DNA of 64,000 nt from Gammaproteobacteria bacterium (GTDB lineage Bacteria > Pseudomonadota > Gammaproteobacteria > GCA-2400775). The notes under the pieces were generated by a model that did not search any database, had not been told where the DNA came from, and worked only from the letters and a program-made list of their open reading frames with translations. Shown piece by piece: positions 20,632-32,165 of this stretch. The position numbers and the translations under genes are program-made. The stretch lies in assembly GCA_015492075.1 (NCBI GenBank), contig WGFU01000037.1, forward strand, positions 100,119 through 164,118, in the 5' to 3' direction. Within the stretch, counting starts at the first letter, position 1, and each line of letters begins with the position of its first letter.

Positions 20632-21975
20632 ATGTTTGACAAAGTCCTGATTGCCAACCGCGGCGAAATCGCGCTGCGCGTGCTACGCGCCTGCCGCGAA
20701 CTGGGTATTCGCACCGTTGCCGTTCATTCCACCGCTGACCGTGACCTGAAACACGTACGCCTGGCCGACGAGTCGGTCTGTATCGGTGGCCCAAATTCCA
20801 TTGACAGCTATCTCAATGTGCCTGCGCTCATTAGTGCAGCCGAAGTTACTGACGCCATAGCCATCCATCCCGGTTATGGCTTTTTGTCCGAGAACGCCGA
20901 CTTTGCCGAGAGGGTGGAACAAAGTGGTTTCACTTTTATCGGGCCACGCGCCGACACCATTCGCGCTATGGGTGACAAGGTATCTGCCATTCATTGCATG
21001 AGAAAAGCCGGTATCCCCTGTGTCCCGGGTTCGGATGGTCCGCTTGGGAGTCATGCCGAGACGAATTTACGCATTGCCCGCGAGATTGGCTACCCCGTCA
21101 TCATCAAAGCCGCCGGCGGTGGCGGTGGCCGTGGTATGCGTGCCGTCCATACTGAAGCCAGCCTGCTGACGGCCATTTCCTTGACCCGTACCGAAGCAGC
21201 CAGCGCCTTCGGCAATGACATGGTCTATATGGAAAAATATCTGGAGAATCCGCGTCATATCGAAATCCAGGTATTAGCGGATGAGCACGGTAACGCCATC
21301 CATCTAGGTGAACGCGACTGCTCTATGCAGCGCCGCCATCAAAAAGTCATGGAAGAAGCGCCGGCCCCAGGAATTAGCGCCAAAACACGCAAAAAAATCG
21401 GCGCACTGTGTTCTAAAGCATGCCGCGACATTGGCTATCGCGGCGTCGGCACCTTCGAATTTCTCTACGAAAACGACGAGTTCTACTTCATAGAAATGAA
21501 TACACGCCTGCAGGTAGAACATTGCGTAACCGAAATGGTTACCGGTATCGACCTGGTCAAACAGCAACTGCTGGTTGCGGCAGGAGAGAAACTGAGCCTG
21601 CGCCAGGACGATATCCACATCACCGGACACGCCATTGAATGCCGCCTTAACGCCGAAGACCCAGAAAATTTTATGCCCTCACCGGGAACCATAAAACGGT
21701 TTCATGTCCCAGGTGGCCCAGGCATACGTATCGATTCACATTTATATAGTGGCTATGTAGTGCCACCTTACTACGATTCCATGGTTGGCAAGCTGATTGC
21801 CCATGGCGAAGATCGGGCATCGGCCTTGGCACGCATGCGCACAGCGCTCAACGAGATTGTTATCGACGGCATCAAAACCAATGTTCCCTTACATCAAAGT
21901 CTGATTGATGACAGTAATTTCGCCGCCGGCGGCACCAGCATTCATTATCTCGAACGCAAACTGGGCCTGGCTTAA
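20632..21975 (+). CDS. accC: Biotin carboxylase AccC
   Basis: The 447-residue ATP-grasp enzyme carboxylates the biotin of AccB. Motifs are '[22 protein letters not shown]' at the start, the glycine-rich ATP loop '[16 protein letters not shown]', '[20 protein letters not shown]', and the catalytic '[16 protein letters not shown]'. Length and motifs are standard. Confidence 0.99.
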   Translation: MFDKVLIANRGEIALRVLRACRELGIRTVAVHSTADRDLKHVRLADESVCIGGPNSIDSYLNVPALISAAEVTDAIAIHPGYGFLSENADFAERVEQSGFTFIGPRADTIRAMGDKVSAIHCMRKAGIPCVPGSDGPLGSHAETNLRIAREIGYPVIIKAAGGGGGRGMRAVHTEASLLTAISLTRTEAASAFGNDMVYMEKYLENPRHIEIQVLADEHGNAIHLGERDCSMQRRHQKVMEEAPAPGISAKTRKKIGALCSKACRDIGYRGVGTFEFLYENDEFYFIEMNTRLQVEHCVTEMVTGIDLVKQQLLVAAGEKLSLRQDDIHITGHAIECRLNAEDPENFMPSPGTIKRFHVPGGPGIRIDSHLYSGYVVPPYYDSMVGKLIAHGEDRASALARMRTALNEIVIDGIKTNVPLHQSLIDDSNFAAGGTSIHYLERKLGLA

Positions 21976-22006
21976 AACACGGCCGGGCTGAGCGGGCACC
22001 GCGTTA

Positions 22007-22897
22007 ATGCAAAACACCACCCAGTGGCTGCAGATTATCGTCAACACCAGCGCCGACAACAGCGACATCGTTTCCGGGCACCTAGAATCCCTGGGCGCTC
22101 TCGCCGTCACCTTGCAAGACGGCGCTGACGAAGCACTCTTCGAGACCGTGCCACACAGTGAAAGTCGGTGGCAAACTACTAAGGTCATCGGTTTGTTTGA
22201 TAATGACCGAACCCTAGAAACCCTAGGAGAGCAGTTCGCCCAGCAGTATGGTGGCAATTGTCCCAGCTTCGAAATCGAGCTGCTGGAGGATGATGCCTGG
22301 GAACGACGCTATCTCGAACACGTTAAACCGATGAAATTTGGCCAACGCCTGTGGATCTGCCCCAGCTGGATTGACGCCACACCCGCACCAGATGCGCGCA
22401 TCGTCAGTCTCGATCCCGGCCTGGCCTTCGGCACCGGTACCCATGCCACCACATCACTATGTCTGGAATGGATCGATCGCTGTGACTTTACCGATAAAAC
22501 CGTCATCGATTATGGTTGCGGCTCAGGCATTCTTGCCGTCGCAGCGATCAAATGCGGCGCCCGCCACGTCGATGCCGTTGACCATGACGAACAGGCATTG
22601 CTCGCCACCGCCAACAATGCCGAGAAAAACCGATGTCGAGATCAAATTGAAGTATTCCTGCCCGACCAGTTTAACGGTGATAGCGCTGACATTGTTTTCG
22701 CTAACATCCTTGCTGGTCCGTTAATTGACCTTGCCGAGACTCTGGCCGCTGTCTGCAACAGCGGCGCAAATCTGATATTGTCAGGACTGTTATCATACCA
22801 ATACCCTGCCTTGCACAATGCTTACTCGCCGTGGTTTGAGCTCGGGCCGGGGCAAGAGAAAGAGGGTTGGATTTTGATAGAATGTCAAAAGCGCTGA
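22007..22897 (+). CDS. prmA: Ribosomal protein L11 methyltransferase PrmA
   Basis: The 296-residue enzyme has an N-terminal L11-binding domain and a Rossmann SAM-dependent methyltransferase domain with 'PGLAFGTGTHATTSLCLEWI', 'VIDYGCGSGILAVAAIKCGA' and the 'NILAGPLIDLA' active-site motif. It trimethylates ribosomal protein L11. It is 4 bases upstream of the DUF3426 gene. Confidence 0.97.
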   Translation: MQNTTQWLQIIVNTSADNSDIVSGHLESLGALAVTLQDGADEALFETVPHSESRWQTTKVIGLFDNDRTLETLGEQFAQQYGGNCPSFEIELLEDDAWERRYLEHVKPMKFGQRLWICPSWIDATPAPDARIVSLDPGLAFGTGTHATTSLCLEWIDRCDFTDKTVIDYGCGSGILAVAAIKCGARHVDAVDHDEQALLATANNAEKNRCRDQIEVFLPDQFNGDSADIVFANILAGPLIDLAETLAAVCNSGANLILSGLLSYQYPALHNAYSPWFELGPGQEKEGWILIECQKR

Positions 22898-22900
22898 ACT

Positions 22901-23461
22901 ATGAACAAACCTGCTGAACCCAAACGCGGAGCTGAAGAGGCACTGCGCGAGCAGACGCTACACTATCAGAGCCAGCTTCATCTGCCACGGCGCTCCTTCT
23001 GGTGGCTGGTCATTATCCTGACACTCATTGTATTACTTGCTATACAGCTTAGCTTTTACTTTCAACAGCATCTACGCACCCATCCCATTGCCCAGCCCTG
23101 GCTGGGGCTGCTCTGTCAGTGGCTACCCTGTGAAGACAATGCCGGCAACCCATACCAGACGCTCCGCATTGTCAGCCGCGAAGTGATCGCCCATCCAACA
23201 GTCGCCAAGGCGGTACAGGTTAATGCCACGCTTATCAATCAAGGCGAGCAGGCCCTGGCTTTGCCAAGGCTGGGTTTGAGTTTTAAAAATATTGACGGTC
23301 AGATTATTGCCCAGCGCCGATTCAGCCCGGAAGAATATCTGGCCGACGATCTCGACATTGGCGCCGGCATGCCACCACAACAATTGGTACGCGTATCTCT
23401 CGACCTGGTCGACCCTGGCGACAGTGCCGTCGCTTTTGAATTTGAATTTCTCACCCCGTAG
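22901..23461 (+). CDS. DUF3426 domain membrane-anchored protein
   Basis: The 186-residue protein has a cytoplasmic N-terminus, one membrane helix ('WWLVIILTLIVLLAIQLSFYF') and a periplasmic domain with the DUF3426 pattern: 'PWLGLLCQWLPCEDN' followed by 'LRIVSREVIAHPTVAKAVQVNATLIN'. Many relatives start with an MJ0042-type zinc ribbon; none is visible here. The function is unknown. The position between prmA and dusB is conserved in gammaproteobacteria. Confidence 0.85.
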   Translation: MNKPAEPKRGAEEALREQTLHYQSQLHLPRRSFWWLVIILTLIVLLAIQLSFYFQQHLRTHPIAQPWLGLLCQWLPCEDNAGNPYQTLRIVSREVIAHPTVAKAVQVNATLINQGEQALALPRLGLSFKNIDGQIIAQRRFSPEEYLADDLDIGAGMPPQQLVRVSLDLVDPGDSAVAFEFEFLTP

Positions 23462-23561
23462 CCATAAACAATACTTCCATAAGCTGCATAAAGTTTAGTA
23501 TTATGCCTTCCCTTTTTTTGATTTAGCACGGTAGCGAATCAGCGCCACCAGCAGAAAACCC

Positions 23562-24551
23562 ATGTTCCAGATTGGCCCTTATACACTGCGCAACAATGTC
23601 GTGCTAGCCCCTATGGCTGGGGTCACAGATCGACCGTTTCGACAGTTGTGCAAAAAACTCGGCGCTGGCATGGCCGTATCCGAAATGGTGTCGTCGAACT
23701 CCCTGTTATGGGGCAGCGAAAAAACCAAACGTCGCGCCAATCACGATGGCGAAGTTGAACCACGTTCGATACAGATTGCCGGCACGGAACCGAAGTTGAT
23801 GGCTGCAGCCGCCAAGCATAATGTCGATAATGGCGCGCAAATTATTGATATCAACATGGGCTGCCCAGCAAAAAAAGTCTGCAATGTAATGGCGGGCTCA
23901 GCTTTATTGCAACACGAAGATAAAGTCGCCACCATTCTCAAGGCGGTAGTAAATGCAGTCAATGTACCGGTGACATTAAAAATTCGCACCGGCTGGGATA
24001 CTGATCATCGCAATGGCGTCAACATCGCGCGCATAGCCGAAGACTGCGGCGTGCAAGCACTGGCGGTTCATGGCCGTACACGTGCTTGCGCTTATAAGGG
24101 CGAAGCGGAATATGACACCATCGCCGCGATAAAAAATGCCATAAAAATTCCTGTCATCGCCAATGGCGATATCACCACACCACAAAAAGCACGTGCGGTG
24201 CTTGACTATACCAAAGCCGATGCCGTCATGATTGGCCGTGCAGCGCAAGGACGCCCATGGCTGTTAGGAATTATCGATCACTATCTGCGACACGATGAAT
24301 TATTAGATGACCCACCTGCGCATGAAATCCGTGATATCATGCTTGCGCACCTCGAAAATCTTTATGCTTTTTATGGCGAGTACAGCGGGGTGCGCATCGC
24401 GCGCAAACACATCTCTTGGTACAGTAGGGGTCAACGAGATGGCGCCGCTTTTCGACATGCAATGAGCCGCGTCGAAAGTTGTGACGCTCAACTGAATATG
24501 GCGCGTACGTTTTTTGATCAACTAGAAAACAAAATAGGTCAAGCTGCGTGA
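23562..24551 (+). CDS. dusB: tRNA-dihydrouridine synthase DusB
   Basis: The 329-residue FMN enzyme reduces uridine in the tRNA D-loop. It has the TIM barrel 'NNVVLAPMAGVTDRPFR', 'DINMGCPAKKVCNVMAGSALL' with the catalytic Cys, 'VHGRTRACAYKGEAEYD' and the phosphate-binding 'IPVIANGDITTPQKA'. It is translationally coupled to fis, whose GTG start overlaps the dusB stop, the classic dusB-fis operon. Confidence 0.97.
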   Translation: MFQIGPYTLRNNVVLAPMAGVTDRPFRQLCKKLGAGMAVSEMVSSNSLLWGSEKTKRRANHDGEVEPRSIQIAGTEPKLMAAAAKHNVDNGAQIIDINMGCPAKKVCNVMAGSALLQHEDKVATILKAVVNAVNVPVTLKIRTGWDTDHRNGVNIARIAEDCGVQALAVHGRTRACAYKGEAEYDTIAAIKNAIKIPVIANGDITTPQKARAVLDYTKADAVMIGRAAQGRPWLLGIIDHYLRHDELLDDPPAHEIRDIMLAHLENLYAFYGEYSGVRIARKHISWYSRGQRDGAAFRHAMSRVESCDAQLNMARTFFDQLENKIGQAA

Positions 24552-24835
24552 GTGCATTACCTGAAAACGTAATAAAAATAAACGAATTTTCCAATAAAGA
24601 AACACCGTTACCCTTAAATGGCCACGTCAGGGCGGCGGTAGAACATTATTTTAGCGATCTTGACGGCCATATGCCGGAAGACCTTTACCGCATGGTATTA
24701 AGCGAAGTAGAGCGCCCACTGTTTGAAACTGTCTTACAACAGTGTGGCGGCAATCTTAGTCAGGCCGCGCGCCTGCTGGGTATAAATCGCGCCACTCTGC
24801 GTAAAAAACTGTGTCACTACGGCATCTCACACTAA
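24548..24835 (+). CDS. fis: DNA-binding protein Fis
   Basis: The 95-residue nucleoid protein ends in the Fis helix-turn-helix 'CGGNLSQAARLLGINRATLRKKLCHYGI'. The preceding helices 'RMVLSEVERPLFETVLQQ' form the dimer core. It bends DNA and activates rRNA and other growth-linked promoters. The start is GTG at 24548, overlapping the dusB stop. Confidence 0.96.
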   Translation: MSALPENVIKINEFSNKETPLPLNGHVRAAVEHYFSDLDGHMPEDLYRMVLSEVERPLFETVLQQCGGNLSQAARLLGINRATLRKKLCHYGISH

Positions 24836-24874
24836 CCTATATTTTACCCTTACGGGGTCAAGCCCTTAACAACC

Positions 24875-26437
24875 ATGAATATTCGTCGCGCCCTAATCAG
24901 TGTTTCTGACAAACGTGGCGTCATCGAGTTTGCTCGTGAACTGAGCCGACTTGGTGTCAGCCTGTTATCCACCGGCGGTACCGCCAAACTGTTGCAAGAA
25001 AACGGCCTCGATGTTACCGAGGTGTCGGAGCATACTGGCTTCCCGGAAATCATGGGTGGGCGCGTCAAGACCCTGCACCCCAAAATCCACGGTGGCATCT
25101 TGGGGCGTCGCCAAATCGATGACAAGGTTGCACAAGAGCATGACATCGACTACATCGATTTGGTTTGCGTTAATCTCTATCCGTTTGCCGCGACGATCGC
25201 TAAAGAAAATTGCTCTTTCGACGATGCCATCGAGAATATCGATATCGGTGGCCCCACCATGGTGCGTGCGGCGGCAAAAAACCATACCTCGGTAGCTATT
25301 GTGACCGACCCTGATGACTATAGCGCCCTGCTCGAAGAGCTGAAAAACAACAGTGGTAATATTAGTAATGCGCGCCGACTGCAATTAGCGCAAAAGGCCT
25401 TTGCCCATACTGCAAACTATGATGGCGCCGTGTCAAACTATCTTGGCAGCCTCAATCAAAAGCCGGAAGACCCTTTCCCGGTCAGTTACAGCGTCCAGTT
25501 CAGAAAAGCCCAGTCGCTACGTTATGGTGAAAACCCGCATCAACGCGCGGCGTTTTACCAAGATCTTGGTGCCGCAACGGGTAATATTGCTCATGCCACG
25601 CAAATTCAAGGCAAGGCCTTGTCATTTAATAATATTGCCGATGCCGATGCCGCGCTCGAATGCGTTAAAGCAATGGGGGATGCGCCCGCATGCGTCATAG
25701 TCAAGCATGCCAACCCCTGCGGTGTCGCCCATGGCGCAGACCTGGCCAGCGCCTACCAGCGTGCCTTCAGCTGTGATCCGACATCGGCCTTTGGTGGCAT
25801 TATCGCCGTCAACCAAACACTTGATGAGCAAACTGCACGTGCCATCATTGAGCGCCAATTCGTCGAGGTCATCATCGCGCCAAGCATCAGCGATGGTGCT
25901 CGCACCGTATTGGCCGAAAAAAACAATGTCAGGGTGCTGGCCTGTGGCAAATGGCTGACCACTGTCAATTACCAATATGATTACAAGCGTATTAATGGCG
26001 GCTTGCTGGTGCAGGACAGTGATTGTGGCCTACTCAGCGATGACATGATTAAAATCGTCAGCCAGCGCGCGCCCAGTGATGATGAAATGCGCGATCTGCG
26101 TTTTGCCTGGTCGGTGGCCAAATACGTCAAGTCCAACGCCATTGTCTATGCCCGCGACCAATTGACAGTGGGTGTGGGCGCCGGCCAAATGAGCCGCATC
26201 GACAGCGCTCGTATCGCAGCCAGCAAAGCGCAGGACGCCGGCTTTGATGTCAGCGGCAGTGTAATGGCGTCAGATGCCTTTTTTCCTTTTCGTGATGGGC
26301 TTGATAGCGCCGCTAAAGTCGGGGTCAGCGCCGTCATTCAACCAGGCGGCTCTATTCGTGACGATGAAGTAATCGAAGCTGCCAACGAACACAATATCGC
26401 CATGGTATTTACCGGCATGCGTCACTTCCGTCACTAG
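24875..26437 (+). CDS. purH: Bifunctional AICAR formyltransferase / IMP cyclohydrolase PurH
   Basis: The 520-residue enzyme performs the last two steps of IMP synthesis. The N-terminal MGS-like cyclohydrolase has '[22 protein letters not shown]' and '[23 protein letters not shown]'. The C-terminal formyltransferase has '[14 protein letters not shown]', '[12 protein letters not shown]' and '[34 protein letters not shown]'. It is followed 8 bases later by purD. Confidence 0.99.
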   Translation: MNIRRALISVSDKRGVIEFARELSRLGVSLLSTGGTAKLLQENGLDVTEVSEHTGFPEIMGGRVKTLHPKIHGGILGRRQIDDKVAQEHDIDYIDLVCVNLYPFAATIAKENCSFDDAIENIDIGGPTMVRAAAKNHTSVAIVTDPDDYSALLEELKNNSGNISNARRLQLAQKAFAHTANYDGAVSNYLGSLNQKPEDPFPVSYSVQFRKAQSLRYGENPHQRAAFYQDLGAATGNIAHATQIQGKALSFNNIADADAALECVKAMGDAPACVIVKHANPCGVAHGADLASAYQRAFSCDPTSAFGGIIAVNQTLDEQTARAIIERQFVEVIIAPSISDGARTVLAEKNNVRVLACGKWLTTVNYQYDYKRINGGLLVQDSDCGLLSDDMIKIVSQRAPSDDEMRDLRFAWSVAKYVKSNAIVYARDQLTVGVGAGQMSRIDSARIAASKAQDAGFDVSGSVMASDAFFPFRDGLDSAAKVGVSAVIQPGGSIRDDEVIEAANEHNIAMVFTGMRHFRH

Positions 26438-26445
26438 CGCTCATT

Positions 26446-27726
26446 ATGAAGGTACTTGTCATAGGCAGTGGTGGCCGCGAACACGCACTGGCCTGGAAAG
26501 CCGCACAATCGCCCAAAGTCGACATCGTCTATGTTGCCCCCGGCAATGCCGGCACGGCGATGGAACCTGGTTTGCAAAACCTCGATATCAGCGCTGACGA
26601 TTATCCAGCACTCTTGGCCTTTGCCCAAGACAATAATATTGAACTCACCATCGTTGGACCCGAAGCACCGTTGGTCGCAGGCATCGTCGATCTGTTTCAG
26701 GCGCAAGGACTGGCCTGTTTCGGCCCCTCACAAAAGGCCGCACAGCTGGAGGCATCCAAGGCCTACAGCAAAGATTTTTTACAGCGTCACAATATCCCCA
26801 GCGCATTTTATGCCAGTTTCAGCGACGCCGGTAACGCTATCGAGTATTTGCGCCAGCAAAGCCTGCCCGCTGTGATCAAGGCCGATGGCCTGGCCGCGGG
26901 CAAGGGCGTGGTAATTGTTGAAGACCTGCAGCACGGCATTGACACCATTGACAGCATGATGCAGGCCGGCAAATTTGGCCGCGCTGGTGAACGTATTGTG
27001 ATCGAAGAATTCCTCCACGGTGAAGAAGTCAGCTTCATCGCCATGGTCGACGGTGAACATATTCTGCCCCTGGCCACCTCGCAAGACCATAAGGCACGCG
27101 ATGAAGGGGATAAAGGCCCAAATACCGGCGGCATGGGCGCCTATTCACCAGCACCCATCGTTGATGCTGCTTTGCATCAACGCATCATGAGCGAGGTCAT
27201 GATTCCGACCGTTAAAGGAATGGCGGCTGAAGGTGCACCATACACCGGCTTTCTTTATGCCGGCATCATGGTCACTGCCGACGGCACGCCCAAAGTGCTG
27301 GAATTCAACTGCCGTTTCGGCGACCCCGAAACGCAACCGATAATGATGCGCTTACAAAGTGATCTGGTTGATCTTTGTCTCGCTGCGCTCAATAAAAACC
27401 TCGGCAGCGCGTCAACCAAGTGGGACCCTCGCGTTGCCCTTGGCGTGGTGCTCGCTGCTGGCGGCTATCCCGGTGATTACCGTAAAGGCGATGTCATCCA
27501 CGGCCTTGACGCGGTGCAAAACGCCAAGGTGTTTCATGCCGGCACGGCAAGCGACCATGGCAATATTGTCACCCATGGCGGTCGTGTCCTCTGTGTTTGC
27601 GCACTGGGTGATGATACGCTGCAGGCCCAGCAAGCCGCTTACTCCGCTGTTGCCTTCATTGATTGGCCGGATATGCAGTACCGCAAGGATATCGGCCACC
27701 GCGCCATAGCGCGCTTGTCAACATAG
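26446..27726 (+). CDS. purD: Phosphoribosylamine-glycine ligase PurD
   Basis: The 426-residue ATP-grasp enzyme makes glycinamide ribonucleotide, the second step of purine synthesis. Motifs: 'KVLVIGSGGREHALAWKA', 'VIKADGLAAGKGVVIV', 'ATSQDHKARDEGDKGPNTGGMGAYSPAP' and 'LEFNCRFGDPETQPIMMRL'. It lies in the purH-purD-tsaC-hemF run, with gaps of only 1-8 bases. Confidence 0.99.
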   Translation: MKVLVIGSGGREHALAWKAAQSPKVDIVYVAPGNAGTAMEPGLQNLDISADDYPALLAFAQDNNIELTIVGPEAPLVAGIVDLFQAQGLACFGPSQKAAQLEASKAYSKDFLQRHNIPSAFYASFSDAGNAIEYLRQQSLPAVIKADGLAAGKGVVIVEDLQHGIDTIDSMMQAGKFGRAGERIVIEEFLHGEEVSFIAMVDGEHILPLATSQDHKARDEGDKGPNTGGMGAYSPAPIVDAALHQRIMSEVMIPTVKGMAAEGAPYTGFLYAGIMVTADGTPKVLEFNCRFGDPETQPIMMRLQSDLVDLCLAALNKNLGSASTKWDPRVALGVVLAAGGYPGDYRKGDVIHGLDAVQNAKVFHAGTASDHGNIVTHGGRVLCVCALGDDTLQAQQAAYSAVAFIDWPDMQYRKDIGHRAIARLST

Positions 27727-27732
27727 TGCGCC

Positions 27733-29221
<1,489 letters not shown>

Positions 29222-29260
29222 AAGGCTGTTTGAAACCGGTACACTGCTGCATTATTTCTT

Positions 29261-29403
29261 AGAACCTGTTCATAATCTTGATCAAGGGATGCAGCGCAAG
29301 GCAAAAGTGATTGAGAAAACGCAGCATACACGAAGTATGTGAGTATTTTGAAAGCACTTTTAACACCGCGAAGCGCCCTTCAGCGAGATTATGAGCAGGT
29401 TCT
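29261..29403. mobile_element. Candidate MITE: 143-bp imperfect inverted-repeat element
   Basis: The outer 18 bases AGAACCTGTTCATAATCT (29261-29278) match the inverse of AGATTATGAGCAGGTTCT (29386-29403) with one mismatch. The pairing continues inward imperfectly for most of each arm (for example CAAAAGTG against CACTTTTA, and GCATAC against GTATGT). The whole element would fold into one long hairpin. It fills the hemF-slyD gap and has no coding potential. The size, terminal repeats and lack of a gene fit a MITE driven by a transposase elsewhere. Target-site duplication is not clear. Confidence 0.6.
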
Positions 29404-29447
29404 TAACGGCTTTCTGGCCAAGCCGCCACTAAACTAGGTAAATAACA

Positions 29448-29948
29448 ATGGACAACGACATCAGCATCCAGAAAAATCGCGTTGCTTATTTCCAATTCAC
29501 ACTCAAAGACGACGACGATAATATTTTAATGGAAGTCACCGAGGACAGAAGCTATGTCCATGGTCATGGCACGCTGATAGCCGGGCTGGAAAAAGCCCTG
29601 GAAAACCGTAAAAATGGTGATGAATTTTCAGTATCCATACCACCTGCCGACGCCTACGGCGAACACAGCCCGGAGCTGCTGCGCGTATTCGGAATCGACA
29701 AATTCGATATGGGTGATGATGAGCCCGAGATCGGCATGACCTTTGATCTGCCCAGCAATACCGGTTTTCACCGTTTTCGCGTTGTCGGCATTGAAGGCGA
29801 CAACATCGCCGCCGACGGTAACCATCCTTGGGCTGGAATGACCTTGCATTACGATATCAAAGTCACCGGTGTGCGCGATGCCAAGGCCGAAGAGATCGAG
29901 AAAAAGTCACCCATCGAACTTGAAATACCCGGCATCATCGGCGCCTAG
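29448..29948 (+). CDS. slyD: FKBP-type peptidyl-prolyl isomerase, SlyD-like
   Basis: The 166-residue protein has the SlyD order: half FKBP fold ('NRVAYFQFTLKDDDDNILMEV'), 'YVHGHGTLIAGLEKALENRKNGDEFSVSIPPADAYGE', an insert-in-flap chaperone domain, and the closing strand 'DGNHPWAGMTLHYDIKVTGVRDA'. It catalyses proline isomerisation and has holdase activity. The His/Cys-rich metal-binding tail of E. coli SlyD is absent, so a nickel-delivery role is unlikely. The gene is monocistronic, downstream of the MITE-like element. Confidence 0.93.
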   Translation: MDNDISIQKNRVAYFQFTLKDDDDNILMEVTEDRSYVHGHGTLIAGLEKALENRKNGDEFSVSIPPADAYGEHSPELLRVFGIDKFDMGDDEPEIGMTFDLPSNTGFHRFRVVGIEGDNIAADGNHPWAGMTLHYDIKVTGVRDAKAEEIEKKSPIELEIPGIIGA

Positions 29949-29983
29949 CACCCTACTGACAACTGGCACTTAAACCCCAAAGC

Positions 29984-30784
29984 TTAACTAGGGCGGCGCG
30001 GTCTCGAGATTTTTTTCAGCTGCGCGAGAATATCTCCATAGCTTCCGGTAATGACTTGTCGCAGGTCTTCGCGCGCAGATTCATGCGTGCGACCCGAAGT
30101 GGCCATTTGTGCCACCAGACGATCAAACTGCTCTCGGCATTCGCTGGCCAGGTCACTATTGCCTCGCCGGCTGTGAACCGGGCTCATGAGCGTTGATCCG
30201 CACTGGCAATGGCGGAACAGCTCGACAATAGCTTGCTCATCGTCGCTAAAACCCTGTTTGAGTCCAGTCCCTGCTGAAGTAGAAACGGTATCGCGAATGA
30301 ACTCCTCTAGCGTTTGATAGCTGCGCCCACAATTACGGCAAGTCTTGGGGAAGTCACCATCGACAACAGAGCGCAAACCAACTAGACTCATTTTCGGCCT
30401 CGCTCTTTCGGTATCAACACCTTCTTCAAGTAGTGTCCGAACCGCGTTCACCATCACAGACGATTTGCCCAGGTGCGCTGTCATCACAATCTCACTGCCG
30501 CTATGACGTTCACGCGCCGCTGCAATCAGTGCCGGAATATCTTCGTTGACATGCCGCCCGGCGCCAAGAAAATACGGCAATATAACAATTCGCGCAGCCC
30601 CGGCAGCGACAGCTTGATCAATAGCATCGGCAAGACTGGGCTGCGCCAACTCAAGAAAGGCCGCACTGACTGCTGCAAAGTTCACTGATCCTGTCAAACG
30701 CTGACACAGTTGCAATACTTCTTGGTTCGCTTGTTGGCGCCGGCTGCCGTGGGCAACAAGCAATAAATGAGAATGATCTAACAT
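29984..30784 (-). CDS. CbiX/SirB-type chelatase domain protein with Cys-rich C-terminal extension
   Basis: The first 120 residues are a CbiX-type chelatase domain with 'HLLLVAHGSRRQQANQEV' (metal/tetrapyrrole His) and 'VILPYFLGAGRHVNEDIPALI', as in sirohydrochlorin or cobalt chelatases. Residues about 140-266 form an extension with 'CRNCG' and 'HCQCG', a likely metal-binding site, then a helical tail. CbiX enzymes insert iron or cobalt into sirohydrochlorin. Siroheme is needed by the sulfite reductase at 58.6 kb, so a siroheme role is a reasonable guess. I do not recognise the extension. Confidence 0.75.
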   Translation of the reverse strand: MLDHSHLLLVAHGSRRQQANQEVLQLCQRLTGSVNFAAVSAAFLELAQPSLADAIDQAVAAGAARIVILPYFLGAGRHVNEDIPALIAAARERHSGSEIVMTAHLGKSSVMVNAVRTLLEEGVDTERARPKMSLVGLRSVVDGDFPKTCRNCGRSYQTLEEFIRDTVSTSAGTGLKQGFSDDEQAIVELFRHCQCGSTLMSPVHSRRGNSDLASECREQFDRLVAQMATSGRTHESAREDLRQVITGSYGDILAQLKKISRPRRPS

Positions 30785-30861
30785 GGGCTCCCCGCCAAAA
30801 ATGCGGCCATTGTGGATAACGACAGTGTCGCCTTATGCATGACTAGACGTATCAGCACACA

Positions 30862-31326
30862 CTACGGCTCGAAACAAATTTCCACGAAAAACTCACCGGC
30901 ATCGGTAGAAAACGGCAAAATCAGTTTCGGCCCACTCGATTTATGGACAATGCAATGATTCTTGCCAGCTACCACTGTCGGAATTGCCATATCAAAATCA
31001 TAGCCTTTTTGCTCAAACAATGCCTTGGCGCCGCCTGTGGCCATATTAGTGATCTCGCCCACCAGATCCGTCACCGACTCATCCACCTCGGTCGGATGAT
31101 CACCCAGCATCTTGCTGGCAATATTAAAAATCGCTCGCTCGGTAAAGGTGATAGCAAAGGAGCCCTTGGTTTGCTGGCCGGTCATACCAATCAAACCGGT
31201 GACATCGCCTTTTGCGACGTCATCTGTCTTCAATGATGGCGTGCCCGCCGTCACTGTCATAGAAGCCATGGTCGATAACACATTGACTACTGATTCCAGG
31301 AACGGATTGACAAAATCTGCCTTCAC
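30862..31326 (-). CDS. CheX-like chemotaxis phosphatase
   Basis: The 154-residue protein has the CheX/CheC fold. It carries the single catalytic signature 'DLVGEITNMATGGAKALFE' (E-x2-N, residues about 89-92) that removes phosphate from CheY-P, and 'DFDMAIPTVVAG' later. CheX acts as a dimer in the cytoplasm to reset motility signals. No other chemotaxis gene lies in the window, so its response-regulator partner is unknown. Confidence 0.85.
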   Translation of the reverse strand: MKADFVNPFLESVVNVLSTMASMTVTAGTPSLKTDDVAKGDVTGLIGMTGQQTKGSFAITFTERAIFNIASKMLGDHPTEVDESVTDLVGEITNMATGGAKALFEQKGYDFDMAIPTVVAGKNHCIVHKSSGPKLILPFSTDAGEFFVEICFEP

Positions 31327-31453
31327 TCAGGCCTCCTTGCATATTACACACCGAAACTGAGGGCCACGGCGTAACTTAACACTCGCGCTATTACTAAAGA
31401 TCGGCAATAAAGTGAATAACTTGACGCAAGAACCCGGGGCAAGGCTGACCATT

Positions 31454-32035
31454 CTATTTCAGCACAGACTGCAAACTTTTTCGTAGCTCGGGCACCACAT
31501 CACGTTCAAACCAAGGGTTCTTTTTCATCCACAAGCGATTGCGTGGCGAAGGGTGCGGCAAGGGCCAGTAATACGGTGCGTATTGCTGCCATTTCTTGAC
31601 AGTATCTGCCAATGTTTGGCCTTTGACATCGAGATAATGCCGTTGCGCATACTGGCCAATCAGCAAAACAGATTGAAGATTCGGCAATTGCTTTAAAACT
31701 CGCTGATGCCATTGCTCCGCGCATTCTTTGCGCGGCGGCAAATCACCCGAGCTGCCGGTGCCAGGATAGCAAAAACCCATCGGCATAATGGCTATCGCCG
31801 GGTGAGAATAAAAGAGTTGGCGCTCAACAGCCAGCCACTGGCGCAAACGGTCACCGCTGGGGTCGTTCCAGGGAATGCCAGTTGCGTGCACCTTACGTCC
31901 CGGCGCCTGACCAATAATAAGCAAGCGCGCTGTTTTACGTGCAACCAGCACCGGTCGCGGCGCATTCGGCAAATGTGCGGCACATATCTGGCAGGCCTGC
32001 ACTTCGCGCAATAGCTGTTGTAATGTTTGCTTCAT
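31454..32035 (-). CDS. Uracil-DNA glycosylase superfamily protein
   Basis: The 193-residue protein has 'LLIIGQAPGRKVHATGIPWNDPSGDRL' and the His motif 'WPLPHPSPRNRLW', both of the UDG superfamily. Related short proteins start with a Cys pair, here 'CQICAAHLP', but the four-cysteine set of family 4 UDGs is incomplete, so an iron-sulfur cluster is unlikely. It may remove damaged bases, although several relatives have no shown activity. It is a single gene, divergent from nothing nearby. Confidence 0.85.
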   Translation of the reverse strand: MKQTLQQLLREVQACQICAAHLPNAPRPVLVARKTARLLIIGQAPGRKVHATGIPWNDPSGDRLRQWLAVERQLFYSHPAIAIMPMGFCYPGTGSSGDLPPRKECAEQWHQRVLKQLPNLQSVLLIGQYAQRHYLDVKGQTLADTVKKWQQYAPYYWPLPHPSPRNRLWMKKNPWFERDVVPELRKSLQSVLK

Positions 32036-32165
32036 GAAAAGCGATTTAAGAGACTGTATGCTAAATCTGGTAGTTTAGCCCCTCTTTATCAAGTATGGGA
32101 AAAATGCCCAGCCTCCTGTCATGACGCGCAGCAGCCAAGGCACCGTTCGCTCAAGGCCCCCATCG

